A DNA stretch of 64,000 nucleotides from Microcyclospora pomicola (GCA_002786065.1 NHNY01000009.1:310001-374000); one strand, 5' to 3'; counted from the first letter of the stretch, positions 1 to 12,304 are shown. The notes: a model not told the origin generated them from the sequence alone. Program-made: numbers and translations.

Positions 1-497
1 CCTTGTGGACGATGGATTATGATGGTGTAGCAGAAGTTGAAGAAGGAGAAGGTTTTTGAAAGGGAGTTGAGGGTGGATGGTAGAAGAGAAGGAGAAGAAA
101 GAGGGAGGAAGGGGGTTTTGTGCACACGGTCTGGAGAGGCACGGGCCACCTTGCCCCGAGTGAACCAGACTCATTGCCAAATGAGGAAGGAGCAGGAACA
201 AATGAAGTGCAAGGGCGACCTAAAAAGAGCACGAATGAACCACTTGAGACGACTCAAGGGAATCAGAAGATTGTTTAGTTCTGCACGTGACTTGCGCGAA
301 ACTACTCACTCGCGTTTCCAGTGAAGCGGTGACATGTCCAATCCTCCAGCGTCTTTCCTTCGACCACTTTGAAGGACAAGTGAAAACTAAACGGCTGCGA
401 GCAGCAGCATTTCCGTGGACTCCCTGAACGCCATGCCGCTGAACGCACAACATGCGGAGCTTTCCCATGCCCAATATCGTTGGGGCGAGTCGATCGA
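1..497. other. Intergenic, no gene recognised
   Basis: Purine-rich at the left end (about 30-120), then mixed sequence. Short ORFs on both strands have no family character. It lies downstream of the SAL1-like gene, so part of it is probably that gene's 3' UTR. Confidence 0.6.
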
Positions 498-2700
498 TCA
501 ATTGAGGTGCAGCGCCTTCTTCGTGTTCTCATATACCACGTAGGTCTGTATAGTCAGCTTCCAGCACAGCAATCCAAATGAGTAAGATGTAAGCATGTCT
601 CAAGGACAGACAGCACTCAAATCCACACAGTTGAAACTGACAAGCCTCAACAGAATCATAACAACCCAAAGCAATTCATTTTCGGTCCACCTTCCGTTCC
701 CGTCACATGATCTTGGCCGCCGCCGCCGTCGCCGTCGAAATAAGAAGACAACAAGGGAGAAGGGATGACTTACAATCGAAACGGCAGGGACAACCTTGAG
801 GAGGTTCGGCGTGAGTCCTTTAAACAGCCCTCTTACTCCCTCGCCCTTCAGCGTCTGCCTGGTGACATCCATGATGCCGGTGTATGTTCGGGGATGGCTT
901 GCAGTGCCTACATACATGTATACGTTAGCAAACGGATCTGTTATACCCAAGCACTGGCCTCTCGCCATGACGATCATACCTTGCGACTGCAGACGGGTCC
1001 GCAGCAAATTCAGGGGATAGACAACACTGGCACCAAACGCTCCAGAACAACCACCCATGATGGCGAGCGTGAAGTTGTTGGGCAGAGCATCCTCTTCGTG
1101 CTCAACACCCAGTTCTTTCATGTTCTTCGCCACGAGCTTGCGCTTCAGGGTTTCGAAGGTGAACAGATCGATGGCAGCGTACGGGAACATGCCTATCAGA
1201 CCCATTGGAAGTCCACGATAGAAGCTTACGATGCCGTTCTTGGCCCACATCTTTTGTATGGTGTTCCAGATGAGCTTGTTGCCTCTTTCGCCCCCAGGAA
1301 CGGTCTCGCATTGCATCCGAAATTTCAGAGTATCCAAGGGGTAAACGACAGCTTGCGAAATCATCCCTGCTATGCCACCGGATATGAACTGGGAGCTACC
1401 AGAGATACGTTTCGGGTCATCGTGGCCTTCGAAGCGAGCTACTGCGCGCTTTGCAGCCTCATAGGAACCGAATTTGACAGCTGATTCTGGCATGACCTTG
1501 ATGACATTGAGACCGTTACCTACGTCTCGTCAGCACAATATACACAGAGATACCATGTCAGATCTCTCACCTGCGAACAGACTCCGGATGCCGCCAGCTG
1601 CCCACAACTCTTGACAAGCTTGGTACAGAGCTGCCGCGCCATGTTTTGTTGCTTGTAGTGGTGCACCTTTCTTGACAGCATGTGCCGCATCTTGGCTCGT
1701 GCCGGTCTGTGCAATAAGGTAGACCTTCAGGCGATCTAGGGGAGCCGTCGCGGTGCGAGAGGTAATACCAGACACGCCACCTGCGATGAAATAGCCTACA
1801 TCAGGCACCAAGTCGGTCAGCTTAAGCTGTTTTTCCTCTTTCCGCCGCTCTGGCTTGAGGGGGATATGAGGGTCTTCATTCGACATGTCTTCTGACGTGT
1901 GAAGTTGCTGTGAAGTGAAAGAAGGTGACGCTTCAATACGTGTTTGCTCCGAAAGTTGAGTGTCTGAGGCTAACGCGCCGCTGGATGGAGCTGAAGAGGA
2001 TGGTGACGGGTGGCGCACAAGCTCAAAAAGTGCACCAAAAAGTGAGGTTTTAAGAAAACTAATCGTACCAAAGCCTGCGAGAGCTTCGTCGCTCAGGTTC
2101 ACATCTCCTTCGGATGTGAGCTTGACAGTGGCGTTGTAATATGAGAAGACAGCTTTGAGGCCGGACGCGTTGGTGGGGATGAACAGAAGAAAGTCTAGAA
2201 GCGGGCACAATGATCAGTATCTGCACCGTTGGAGATTCGCATGTGTCAAGCAACGTGAAGGTGATGTTGTAGAAAGTCTCACCCCGCCATTCAGCAAAGT
2301 CGATTCGTCCATCGCGATTTTGATCTATGCTGGAGAAGAAACGGTCGAGTCGTGCATTCGAAACCTTCACACTTGCACGTTCGAAGGCTATTGACAGCTC
2401 TTTTTTATCCAAGTTTCCACTGCTGTCCTTGTCTATGCTCTTGAACAGCATCCACAGCTCATGCTCTGTACGTTTGCAGAAGCGGACGAAGTCATCGTGG
2501 CTGATCTTTCCGTCACGATCAATGTCACACGCAGCGAGCATATCTCGAACCAGATCGTCCGCATCTTGCAATGGGTGGTTGATTTTCGCCAACCCATTCT
2601 TCAGCGCATTCAAATCCAAGGTCCCCTTCTTCTTGGTATCGAGCTTCTGCCATAGAGCCTGCAAGCGGGCTTCTTGCTCTTCCCGCGACTCGCCATCCAT
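498..2700 (-). CDS. SAL1: Calcium-binding mitochondrial carrier (SAL1/SCaMC type)
   Basis: Predicted to exchange adenine nucleotides (ATP-Mg/ADP for phosphate) across the inner mitochondrial membrane under Ca2+ control; that role is known for the family. Four exons on the minus strand: 2700-2283, 2194-1571, 1519-774 and 545-498, giving 611 aa. All introns are GT-AG. The last 15-codon exon completes the third carrier repeat (YVVYENTKK) and lies outside the long ORF. The N-terminal half has EF-hands: a degenerate first loop and three good ones (DIDRDGKISHDD, DKDSSGNLDKKE, DQNRDGRIDFAE). The C-terminal half has three carrier repeats with signatures PLDRLK, PLDTLK and PLNLLR. A Ser/Thr-rich linker follows the EF-hand part. 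It is somewhat longer than yeast Sal1 because of that linker. The start is the only ATG ahead of the first EF-hand. Confidence 0.93.
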
Positions 2701-3330
2701 TCCGGCGCCCAGTCGCTCAATGCCAAGCTCTCAGGCTGTTTGTTACCAAGCAGTCATGGTTTGTGGATTCGGGTCGCGACTCAGACGGCAGCCATCGCTG
2801 CTTGTCGGCTGACGATGGGGACGATGTTGACCTGACACGAGTCGTTCCGTTTCCAGTAGGTGTCTCGTATTATTTCTGTGTTGTTCGCCCGTCATATGGC
2901 ATCCCTGCAACAGACCTGTAGTTCTGACGTTTTCCCAGAGCTCCGCGGCTCCGACGAGACCTCTCAGCCCTACGAGATGCTGACTACACGCATATCGACT
3001 TCCATTCACCATTCCACATTCATCTTCGATGGATATGCTCACCATCACCATGATCGCTTGTCACCAACACTCTAGCACGGAATGGTGCCTCGGTAGTATC
3101 CCGATAGAACTATAGTCCTTCGAGACTGTAAGCATGGAATTCGCTTCAAGCCTATCAGAACTGCAAATGTGCAGCCCGATTTCTTTTGGCGATACCGGTT
3201 GACGGCCATACACAGCGACGCCCATCGCTATTCAATCGTACGGTCTGAGGTGACAAGAGGGCTGCGATAGTAGAGGGGAGCAGCTTTCCGCGCCAAGTCC
3301 AAAGGTTCGATCCTTTTTGCTCACGCAGAA
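2701..3330. promoter_or_regulatory. Divergent promoter region of SAL1-like and SSN8 genes
   Basis: A 630-bp gap between two divergent genes. No ORF with family character. A tRNA T-arm-like GGTTCGATCC at about 3304-3313 was examined and rejected because there is no matching body upstream. Confidence 0.5.
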
Positions 3331-4263
3331 ATGGCCGCCAATTACTATGATTCTACACAGGCGAAGTACTGGACCTTCACCAAATCTGAACTAGCAACCA
3401 TGCGTGGAGAGTTGAGCAAAGCGAATAATGTTCTTCATACCAAATTTCCTCTGCCAGACCGTCGCTTGATGAACATCTACTTCCAGCAATCTCTCGTCAA
3501 GCTTGGACGCCGCATGAACATTCGACAACAAGCGCTTGCCACGGCACAGGTCTATATAAAACGCTTCTATCTCATGGTCGAGATGCGAAAGACCAATCCT
3601 TACCTCATCATGGCCACGGCAGTGTATCTGGCTTGCAAGATGGAAGAGTGTCCACAGCACATACGATTGATGCTGGGAGAGGCAGCAAGACACTGGCCCG
3701 AGCTCGGCATCACAGAAAGCAGCAAGATTGGGGAATGCGAGTTTGCGCTCATCTCCACCTTGTCTAGTCGACTGATCCTGCACCATCCTTATCGGGCTCT
3801 GACAGACTTCCAGACCGGATTTGGCCTGACCAATGAAGAAATACAACTTGCTCAATCCATCATCAACGACAGCTACAACACGGACCTACCAATTCTGTAT
3901 CCGCCACACGTCATTGCGCTTACGGCTGCTTTCCTGGCAGTAGTTTTGCGGCCTGCTGGTCAGCCTCCGGGACTTCTAGCACACTCTACTTATGGTCTCC
4001 AATCGTCAAGTAGTACGCCCACGTCTGCTCCAACGGTAAGTGCAAGTGCTGCACAAGGAGCACTGGGAGGACTAGCCGGATTGAAAGGGTCTGGCGCGAA
4101 GATCACGAAGATGGTTGAATGGTTGGCGGAGAGCAAGGTTGACATGGATGCTGTTGTGGACGCCACGCAGGAGCTGGTCAGCCTGTACGAGGTATGGGAG
4201 AACTCGTACAATGAACGAACCTGTAAAGAGAACATCACTAAGTTTATCGGAGCGAACAAATGA
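3331..4263 (+). CDS. SSN8: Cyclin C, Mediator CDK8-module subunit
   Basis: Cyclin partner of the CDK8/SSN3 kinase in the Mediator kinase module; it acts in the nucleus on RNA polymerase II transcription. Single exon, 310 aa. The N-terminus (MAANYYDSTQAKYW) matches the cyclin C family start. The first cyclin box covers about residues 45-140, with the helix segment YLACKMEECPQHIR. The second box covers about 145-220, then a Ser/Ala/Gly-rich loop, then a C-terminal segment ending in the LYEVWENY-like helix. Length is normal for filamentous fungi. No intron is needed to keep the fold in frame. Confidence 0.94.
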   Translation: MAANYYDSTQAKYWTFTKSELATMRGELSKANNVLHTKFPLPDRRLMNIYFQQSLVKLGRRMNIRQQALATAQVYIKRFYLMVEMRKTNPYLIMATAVYLACKMEECPQHIRLMLGEAARHWPELGITESSKIGECEFALISTLSSRLILHHPYRALTDFQTGFGLTNEEIQLAQSIINDSYNTDLPILYPPHVIALTAAFLAVVLRPAGQPPGLLAHSTYGLQSSSSTPTSAPTVSASAAQGALGGLAGLKGSGAKITKMVEWLAESKVDMDAVVDATQELVSLYEVWENSYNERTCKENITKFIGANK

Positions 4264-5887
4264 AATCGTAATCGAACATGTTCGCTTCTGTCCTGCGTCC
4301 CGCATTGAGATCGAGTCCATATTACTCGAATGCACGTGACTTGCAGAAACTTGTCACGTGTTTACGACAGCGTACAAATCTGGAGGCTTCATTCGATGCC
4401 TCCAGCAATCAATTCGTGCAACATGCTGCGTCAGCCTTGTCGGCCCATCCACTTTACAGATGAAGCATAGCATACATGCTCATGATCTTGAACCCTGCGC
4501 GAGGCCCTTCACAGTGGAGGTAAACGTCTGCTTACTTGAAATGAACATCAATAACGCAGCTGTTATAGCTGTGGTCTCGGCTGCGATAGTCCGGACAGAA
4601 AGCGGTGGTATGCCGACACACGACCGTCGCAAGATGAACAAGCACAATATCAAATGAAGGCTGGACTTTACTGCAGGGCACTGCTGCCCTTGCATTGCCA
4701 CCTCCCGATGATTGGTGAGCCACGGAATGACGGCTGACACCGATGCCACACTGGCACTGGGTGAGATGACAGCGGGCGCAACATGACGTCCTGGCGGATT
4801 CCCCGATGCTGAGATGCGACGAAACCCGAGACCAGTCGATGTGAACTTGCGCCTATCTTTCGTCTAAGATACCAGACTACTGTACATGCAAAAGTGGCCT
4901 GCACGGTCGAACGAGCCAGATGGTTGATGGGCAAGATCTGCGACTGGAGAATCCCGCAATACCGTACCTGGACCGGACATCATGCGAACACTTTTGTGCC
5001 ATTTTCCCAAGGCGCATACTAGCGGTCTTCTTGCATGATCAGGTGGTTGTGCATTGCATTCCGCAGTAACCTGAGACCAGGCAAGCGTGGAGACGAGGGA
5101 GGCGGTGTATGGCGAACGTGGCAGGGTGGGGCCTCTGCCGGTATGGCCGCTGCCGATGATTGCACAGCCAGGGTTCCGTCGCTATACTGTACATGGCCAG
5201 ATCAGATTGCTACGGCCACACACCAGGACCAGTGACCCCCTACTCCGCGGCAGAATGGCTCGACTGTGGTTGCACGACGTCGCAACAGCATCGCCAGGTT
5301 TCGTCGGCGTGTGTGACGCTGTCCACAACCACTCAATACCCGCCGGAAAGCCGAGCGCAGTTTCGGAGTGCTGGGAACTGCTGGGAGATCGTCGGTTGCG
5401 TGGCCAAACTAGAAGCCCCAGTAGCTCGCGATACTGTATGTCTGGCTACACATCCAGCTAGAGCACATCCAGCTAGACGCATGAGCAGCTGGTCGATTCT
5501 CATTCGCCATCTCCAGCGCCTGTGCACGGATCGTTGGCTGGTGCTGGAGTGGGTGTTCCATCGTCTCGCCCCTCCGCTTTCTCTGCTGTTTCTCATCACA
5601 TCACCTCGCCCCCCCAGCCCAACACATCCGATACACCTTGCACTAGCTCTACCTACACGCATCTTTGCGCAGCCTTCATCATTGTCAGCTTGTCCGCCTC
5701 TGTCGCATCCCATCTCACTCTCCTCCGCTTTCAATTCAGCCATTCGCCTTGCCACCAGGACGCCCGGCCGTCCTTTGTTATGACAGTCATCTCGGCTTAA
5801 TCTCCGCTCACCCGATACTCAAGCGTCAGCCTTCAACCAGCACCATTTGCTCGAACATCGCATCTCGCCGACACCATCTCGTTCATC
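4264..5887. other. Intergenic region, promoter of the polyQ gene at its right end
   Basis: No gene recognised in 1.6 kb. The ORFs here (for example 5160-5783 and 5333-5755 on opposite strands) overlap each other and lack domain or splice support. From about 5570 to 5880 the plus strand is pyrimidine-rich, as is common in fungal core promoters and 5' leaders; it leads directly into the ATG at 5888. Confidence 0.5.
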
Positions 5888-6540
5888 ATGGCCAGCTACC
5901 AGTACCAATACCAGCAGCAGCAGCAGCAACAGCAGCATGCCGTACACCATGGCCAGCATCGATCCCGTCGTGGCCCGAGAGTGTCATCCCAGACCTCCCA
6001 CCGGGCATACAAAGCGCAACAGCAGCGCAGCCCCAAGGAAATGCCTGCTCAAGAGCAGCCGCACCAAGACTACATCCAGCGCTTGGAAGCAGCGATGAGT
6101 TTTGACTGGGAGGATGACTCAGAGTTCTGGTGAGTGCGGCTCGAGACTATTGATGATGTGTTGTTCCGCACGGTCACTAATGCTTGACCTGCAGTCCATT
6201 CAACCTTCTCACCGAGGATGATCTTCTGTCTATCCACTCTTCCTCTGGATCTGATCGGGGTTCCATGTCTTCCGGCTCTCCCGAGAGCTCACCTCTGCAG
6301 CATCAGGCGCAGCCAACTCCATCTTTCTTGCTGTCGAGTGCACCCAACACCTTCAACCCTACCCCATCTGGCTTCCAACCCTCCCACCATATGAAGCTTC
6401 ATCAGCCAATGGCGCAGCGCACCCGCAATGCCATTCCCATTGTTGACCCGAACTCACGATCCGCGGCTAGCCCGCCTCTCTCCGTCTCGCCCGCCCGGCA
6501 AATGCACCAGCACTTCGTCCCCCGCCGCGCCGCGTGGTAG
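5888..6540 (+). CDS. Small polyQ, Ser/Pro-rich protein of unknown function
   Basis: Two exons, 5888-6129 and 6195-6540, give 195 aa. The 65-bp intron starts GTGAGT and ends CTGCAG, and splicing restores the run FCPFNLLTEDDLLS across the junction. The N-terminus has a glutamine tract coded mostly by CAG (about 5905-5935). It is followed by a basic stretch, then a short helix (IQRLEAAMSFDWEDD). The C-terminal half is low-complexity Ser/Pro/Gln. No catalytic domain is visible. Low complexity plus a conserved-looking core suggests a fungal regulatory or adaptor protein, but no function can be assigned. Confidence 0.72.
5905..5935 (+). repeat. CAG/CAA microsatellite coding for polyglutamine
   Basis: About ten CAG/CAA codons after CAATAC, inside the first exon of the small Ser/Pro-rich gene. 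Such tracts are often variable in length between strains. Confidence 0.85.
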
Positions 6541-8281
6541 ACGAGCACTTCAGCCCATCACCCGAAGTGCTGCATACAGCTATATGTGCTAGTGCATCTG
6601 CGGGCGAGACTTGTGTTTTATCCCGGCCTTAATTCTTCTAATCATCAACGAGCGGATGACCACTAGAAGACATCTTTTCCGACGGAGCCTCCATCCATGT
6701 ACAAAAAACTCAGGAATTTACGAACGACTCTTCTCTTCTAGATCCACCGGAAGGACTATCTACGGCATATACCACACCTCTCTCTCGCGAATTTGCTTGG
6801 GACATGACGGCGTTTTGCAGCAATCTACAGCAGCATTTTTGACGACTAGAAAAACGAAAACACTCTTACATCACTGGCATCTCGAAGCGTGGCGTCATAT
6901 CTATTTTCACGACTGCGATCTTGAAATTACATCTAGCGGCATCTCTTTCCCCTGCCTTCAAACACACAACTTTTTGGGGATCTGAATCTTTTCAGTGCCC
7001 GATATACCCTTTCTTCACGCTGGTATGTTTGGTTGGGGGATTTCTAGCCCTGGGCGATTTACTGTTTTTTTACATTGGTACAACAGGATACAGTTTTGTT
7101 TCCGTGGGATACAGCTTTTGGAAAACAAATGAATGTCGCAGCGGAGCTCAGGGATGGCGGTCTACGGAATCTGGACAGGGAAGCAAATGTATGGTGTTTT
7201 GATCCTTGCTTTTGGCCTCAATGGCACATGGCGCGAACCAAAGCTGAACTGTGGGCAATGGTCTTTGGGGAATCTTGGAATGTGATATCCTCAAATCGGG
7301 GGGATGCGGCTGGGACTTTCTGCGCTGTGCTCTTTTCAATACCAAATGCTATTCTTTGTTCTCATCATCATCTTCATCTTCATCATCATCATCTAGGCGC
7401 ATCTCTTTCTTATTGTACTGTCAGATATTCTCAAGCTTGTCTCTTACTAGGTACGAACCCTTCCATCCCTCGCCATGGTCCATGATCTACGCGGCCTATA
7501 AACCACATCATCTTTCGCTGTGATCTCCTTGTGGCCATGTAGAGTTTCAAAGTACGATCGATTGCCAGTGATGGTGAACACGATCGTCACCTACCATGCC
7601 CAATTCTTCGACGACACAGCAGCTACAAGTAGACTCGCTTCGCCACGAAACACTCTGGATTGGAAAGCAATGACGAGTCCAGTGTTACGATGTACTTGAA
7701 GGGTTGGACCTCGATGTTCGATTGCCGTCTCTGCGGGCGGCTCTCGAAACACGCTCACCGATGTGGCTGCAGGCTTAACTCCTCCCCTGCTTGCTGGGGG
7801 TTGCGACTACGCCATACATCTGCATATGACCTGAACGACAGGACGAAATAACTTATCTATAGGGTTCACCTGGGATACCATACGAGTCTCCACAGGAGTT
7901 AACCATAGAGACCTTAGTATGAATAAAGCTTTGCGTTGCATGCTTCTAGGCCAGAATGACAAGGAATTGGTTGTGTTTGCTACCTGATCCCTTGTCTGCC
8001 ATCTCCCACGGGTACTCGTCTGGTCTTTATTTTCAGGTGACCTGAGAATTACTCGACGTGTCGTTGATGTGGATCTGTCGTTGTATTTCTGATCGAAGTG
8101 CGACCAAAGACCATTCCACGAAGACTGCTGTACTCAACCCTAAGGATACTTGACCTTTAGGGTTGTGATGGACCCCGCCCTAGCCATGCCTCTCTACCCA
8201 TTGCCCCACCCTCGCCTTGATCAATTTTTGGGCGACTGAACAGGAACGAACAGCAGCCTGCGCCCTTACCTACCAGTCACT
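6541..8281. other. Long intergenic region, no gene recognised
   Basis: About 1.7 kb. The first few hundred bases are probably the 3' UTR of the polyQ gene. A TCATCA/TCTTCA trinucleotide run lies at about 7361-7396. Short ORFs in several frames have no domain or intron support. The last 100 bases should hold the promoter of the HAD phosphatase gene. Confidence 0.5.
7361..7396. repeat. (TCA)n/(TCT) microsatellite
   Basis: Roughly 36 bp of repeated TCATCA interrupted by TCTTCA units, in non-coding DNA. Confidence 0.85.
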
Positions 8282-9364
8282 ATGTCTTCGTACGTTCACC
8301 CTCTCCGCCGCGCACAAGCTACCTCTCCCCGGTCGCGAGCCGCCCACGCTCACTCTCTACGCGACTGACCAGCGATCCCATGACAGCAATAACGATGCAT
8401 CGCAAAAGCCGCCCACGATCCGCGCCTGTCTGTTCGACATGGACGGTCTACTCATCGACTCCGAGGACATCTATACGCTCTGCACCAACACCGTGCTGAG
8501 AGAGTACGGTCGGCCGGACCTGCCATGGAAGATCAAGGCGCAGTTGCAAGGAAGACCAGGCCCGGCGGTATGTTTCCCGCTGCCCTCGAAACATTTCCGA
8601 GGGAGATGTCAGGAACGCACAGGGAGGAGGATGAAAGAATGTCAGAGTCCGCAACACTACAGACTCGCACGCTGACCAATGCTCCGCGCTCTGCGTAGGC
8701 CGGCAAGATCTTCTCCGAGTGGGCGCAACTGCCCATCTCCCGCGAGGAGTACATGGTTAAGCTCCAAGCTCTGCAGCGCATACACTTCCCAGACTGCAAG
8801 CCGCTGCCCGGCGTCCCGGCTCTGCTCAATACGCTGGCGCACCGCACCGATCCTCCGATCCACATCGCGCTCGCGACATCGTCGCACGCGGCCAACTTCG
8901 CGATCAAAACCGCCCACCAGCAGGAGTTGTTTGCGGTGTTTGAGGAGGAGAACCGGGTGCTGGGAGATGATAAGAGGATACCGGAGGGGAGGGGCAAGCC
9001 GGCGCCGGATATCTATCTACTGGCGTTGCAGACGGTCAATGCACGGATTCGTAGAGAAGGGGGGAAAGAGGTGCTGCCGGCGGAGTGTTTGGTGTTTGAG
9101 GACTCGGTGCCGGGTGTTGAGGCCGGACGGAGGGCGGGGATGCAGGTCGTGTGGTGTCCGCATTCGGGACTGGCGAAGGAGTATCAGGGGCGGGAGGAGG
9201 AGGTGCTGGCCGGGCTGTGTGGCGAGCATGTTGAGGCGCCGGGAGAAGGGACTGGAAAAGCGCCGGGGGCTGTTGGGGATGGCTGGGCGAGACAGTTCGC
9301 GAGCTTGGAAGCGTTCCCGTATCAGGAGTATGGGATGGGAGTGAAAGAGGATGGAAAGTTGTAA
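8282..9364 (+). CDS. HAD-superfamily phosphatase (HDHD1/DOG-like)
   Basis: A haloacid-dehalogenase-type phosphatase with a cap domain, most like the pseudouridine-5'-phosphatase or sugar-phosphatase group; the substrate cannot be read from sequence. Three exons, 8282-8289, 8387-8567 and 8699-9364, give 284 aa. The 8-nt first exon (ATGTCTTC, then GTACGT) joins at ACAG to give MSSNNDASQKPP just before motif I. A CTGAC branch-like site lies 20 bp upstream of that acceptor. Motif I is DMDGLLIDSE with the nucleophile Asp; motif II is ATSS; motif III is the Lys of GKPAPDIY; motif IV is EDSVPGVEAG. A Gly/Glu-rich insert precedes the C-terminus. An alternative first ATG at 8217 gives a longer, family-atypical N-terminus. 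Confidence 0.85.
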
Positions 9365-9534
9365 TGGAGACGCGGTGCGAGCAGGCCATAGATAGTGCTC
9401 GTGTGGCCGTTGTAGATAGAGGGAGTGCCGCAGCAGAGCCTCGAGTGGTGAAAGAATAAGCACAACGCCGTGACGCCACGCCAAATGCCATACATGGAGG
9501 TCTTCCCAAGCATCACAAGAGCTCCGCGCTCGTC

Positions 9535-10293
9535 TCAGCTCTTCAATGCCTCCAACCGGCCTCTCATCTGCGCCAACATCTCCTCCGAGTCCATATCCTC
9601 TTCCTCGGCCGCCGGCTGCCCGACCACTTCGACAGGCACCGCAGGCACGGCGGGCGTCTTCGTGCGATCTCTCAGCACCTCGCCCAGCACCTTGTCCACC
9701 TCGCTCTCCACCTCCTCATCCTCATCCAGCTCCAGCCCCTCCTGGTCCAGCGTATCACTGACCATCTCCTCAATTATGCCCGCCCGCACCAGCTCCTGGC
9801 TCAGCTCGCGCATCGTGCCCGTCAGCTCCGGCAAGCGCACGAGGCTGTTGACGTCCTTCATGATGCCCGTGGATGCGCGAATGCTGCCTTCGATCCGCCG
9901 CACGGCGAACGCCTCCTGCACCTGGTACCCCACGCTCTCCAGCGTCGCCTTGCTCGTATGCAGCCGCGCGTTCTGCTTCCGCACGCGCACCATCTCACGC
10001 GCGAAGATGCGCGTCTCGCTCGCGGCTTGCTTCGCTGTTGCGCTTCCGGGCGGGGCCTTCTGGGCGCGCTTCGACGCGGCCACGATCAAGCTGCGGGTCT
10101 TGGCTTCGGTGGTGCGGAGGGAGGCGATGTCGCGGTCGAGCTTGCGCTTGTTGGAGTTGAGGAGGGAAGTGCATTTTCGCTTCTGAAGGCGGATAAGGGT
10201 TAGTTATGCGGTTGCTTTGGGGTACGCATTGGGGGACGCATGTACTTGTTCTTCGGGGGTGGGGCCGTAGAAGAAGCGGCGCACGTTGTCCAT
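9535..10293 (-). CDS. VPS24: ESCRT-III subunit VPS24 (CHMP3)
   Basis: A Snf7-family ESCRT-III subunit that polymerises on endosomes for multivesicular-body sorting. Two exons, 10293-10246 and 10182-9535, give 231 aa. The first exon supplies the family N-terminus MDNVRRFFYGPTPEEQ. The 63-bp intron is GTACAT...CAG, and the next exon opens with basic residues KRKC followed by the long Snf7 helix. The middle is helical (RVRKQNARLHTSKATLESVG). The C-terminus is acidic and ends in an MIT-interacting-type helix (SEEMLAQMRGRLEAL), as expected for recruiting Vps4. Its 3' end faces the HAD gene across 170 bp. Confidence 0.92.
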
Positions 10294-10858
10294 GGTGGAT
10301 GCGATCGAGGAGGTCAGGGAGGCGCGAGCATGCTATGGATGATGCGGTGCAGATTGGAGTATCTTCAGACAAGAGGCACAATACGTGACATGTGAGAACG
10401 GCTGGAGGCGGCTAGGCAATGGGATAGAGAGACTGGAGAGCGATCGGAGGGTGAAGCTTGGCGCTCGGGTCAGTGACGCAGCCAGGATTGGTGGGGCAGT
10501 CCTAGTCCAGGCGCTGAGGCAGACACTACTGACGACAATTTCGAGCCAAGACATTCCCATAGCACAAGTTGACCTTGAGACGGTAGACTTGTAGCGTAGA
10601 GTATGAGTATGTACTTTGTAGATGATAATAAGTGAAGCATACCTCGTCTCCGTTCAGCCGCTCAAGATATAACCATAACTGAATTTACTGCACGAACCCG
10701 CGAGATTCACAGTCTCGAACGTTGAGGCTTCATCTTCGGCTTTCGCTGCGCTTCCATCACTGCGGCAGCTCTATACAAACACGAAACCCAGCCTTGCAAG
10801 CTTCTGTTTTCCACCAACCAAGAATCTCTACCACACCAACCACAACACATTAGACATT
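10294..10858. promoter_or_regulatory. Divergent promoter region of VPS24 and SBA1 genes
   Basis: A 565-bp gap between divergent starts. The last 60 bases before the p23 ATG are C/A-rich (CCACACCAACCACAACAC), typical of a fungal 5' leader. I see no other feature. Confidence 0.5.
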
Positions 10859-11757
10859 ATGGCGCAACCAATGGACACCACGGTATGGCTTGCTACGACC
10901 TATTGACACACGTGCAGCGTACTGATGTCACTTTAGGACGCGAAACAAATGGGCAAGACCATCACACCAGAAGGTACACCTCCATAGCCCGACCTCAATC
11001 TACTTCTCGTGCACCTCGCTGACCCTCCTCCTCCCACAGTGACCTGGGCACAACGCTCGTCCGCCAGCGAAGCCGAGAAGAACCACGTCTTCCTGACCAT
11101 TTCCGTGCCCGACGTCGACCCCAAGAAGATCAAGCTGGACATCCAACCTGGCTACCTCGACTTCACCGGCTACTCGGAATCGAAAAAGGCCAACTACCAC
11201 GTCAAGCTCGAGTTCTTCGCCGACATCGACCCCAGCGCCTCCAAGGTGCACCACTCGGCCCGCGACGTCGAGCTGGTCCTGCAGAAGAAGGAGCTCAAGG
11301 TGGAGTTCTGGCCGCGGCTGTTGAAGGAGACGAAGCGCGCGCACTTTGTGAAGACTAACTTTGACAAGGTGAGTGGTGATGGTGGTTATGGTGGAGATTG
11401 ATGGGGGTTTGAATGAAGTGCTGACAAGTTGTGTTTGTGTTGTAGTGGGTCGACGAGGACGAGCAGGATGAAGCCCCCGAGGACGATGACTACATGAGCC
11501 GCATGAACGCTATGGGAGGTGGAGGCATGGGTGGCATGGGCGGCATGGGTGGTATGGGTGGAGATGGTGGCTTCGGTGGCATCGACTTCAGCAAGCTGGG
11601 CGGAGGTGCCGGTATGGGAGACATGGGCATGGGCGACATGGGCGACATGGATGACGAGGAGGGTGACGAGGCAGAGGACGATGACGAGGAAATGCCGAGC
11701 CTCGAGGACCCAGCAAAGACTGGAGGTGCGTCAAAGAAGATCGAGGAGGTCGAGTAA
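10859..11757 (+). CDS. SBA1: Hsp90 co-chaperone p23 (SBA1/WOS2)
   Basis: Binds the ATP-bound Hsp90 dimer and slows its ATPase. Four exons, 10859-10882, 10937-10973, 11040-11368 and 11446-11757, give 233 aa. All introns are GT-AG, and the first two exons are only 24 and 37 bp. The CS domain spans about residues 20-130: VTWAQRSS at its start, the strand LDFTGYSESKKANYHVKLEF, and KVEFWPRLLKE. The p23 signature WVDEDEQ opens the last exon. The tail is a Gly-Gly-Met repeat followed by a strongly acidic segment and ends SKKIEEVE. The acidic Gly/Met tail is normal for fungal p23. Confidence 0.94.
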
Positions 11758-12304
11758 AGGTCGGGAACGTCTTCCTACTCAAGCCGGCTCGATCTACCTT
11801 CATCACCCTCGCCCTGCCCGACGTGGCTCGGCAGATGGATCAAGAGTTTCGAGCAGTCTGTGGCAAGACCATGCTTCTTGCATAGATCAACCTCCAGACG
11901 CCGTTCGAACGAGCCCATGCCCCTCTTGTAGCTCTACTCATGAACTCAATGACATCAAAAGCTCAAAGATGATTTGTTTTAAGTACTCTCGAAGCAAACG
12001 TGTATCAAAAGTCTCTGCTTCTTCGTCGATACCAACAGACGTCACTCATGTATACCTTAGTCTTCTCAGTGCTTGTAGCATCTGTCCGCATGCCTGCACT
12101 ACCACCAGCGAATTCATTCCGTGATAAAAGCTACGCCATCGTTACCATTCACCTCAGAAGTTCACAGCATGGCATCCCAATGGCATTAATTTTTGTATAC
12201 ATGACGACGTGCATGTGAAAGCATCCAGTGCTGATCTTGAGGTCGCGTGCCCGTGTTCAACCAGCTCCTCCGCCAGAACACCACACTCACCACAGCCACC
12301 CACC
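11758..12304. other. Intergenic: p23 3' UTR and PET8 promoter
   Basis: 547 bp with no gene. ORFs here continue the antisense or alternate frames of neighbouring exons. The 90 bases before 12305 are C-rich on the plus strand, as in a promoter or 5' leader. Confidence 0.5.

Noticed and set aside
3280-3330. tRNA-like T arm (GGTTCGATCC with a short stem)
   Set aside because: No A-box or acceptor and anticodon arms are found in the preceding 70 bases.
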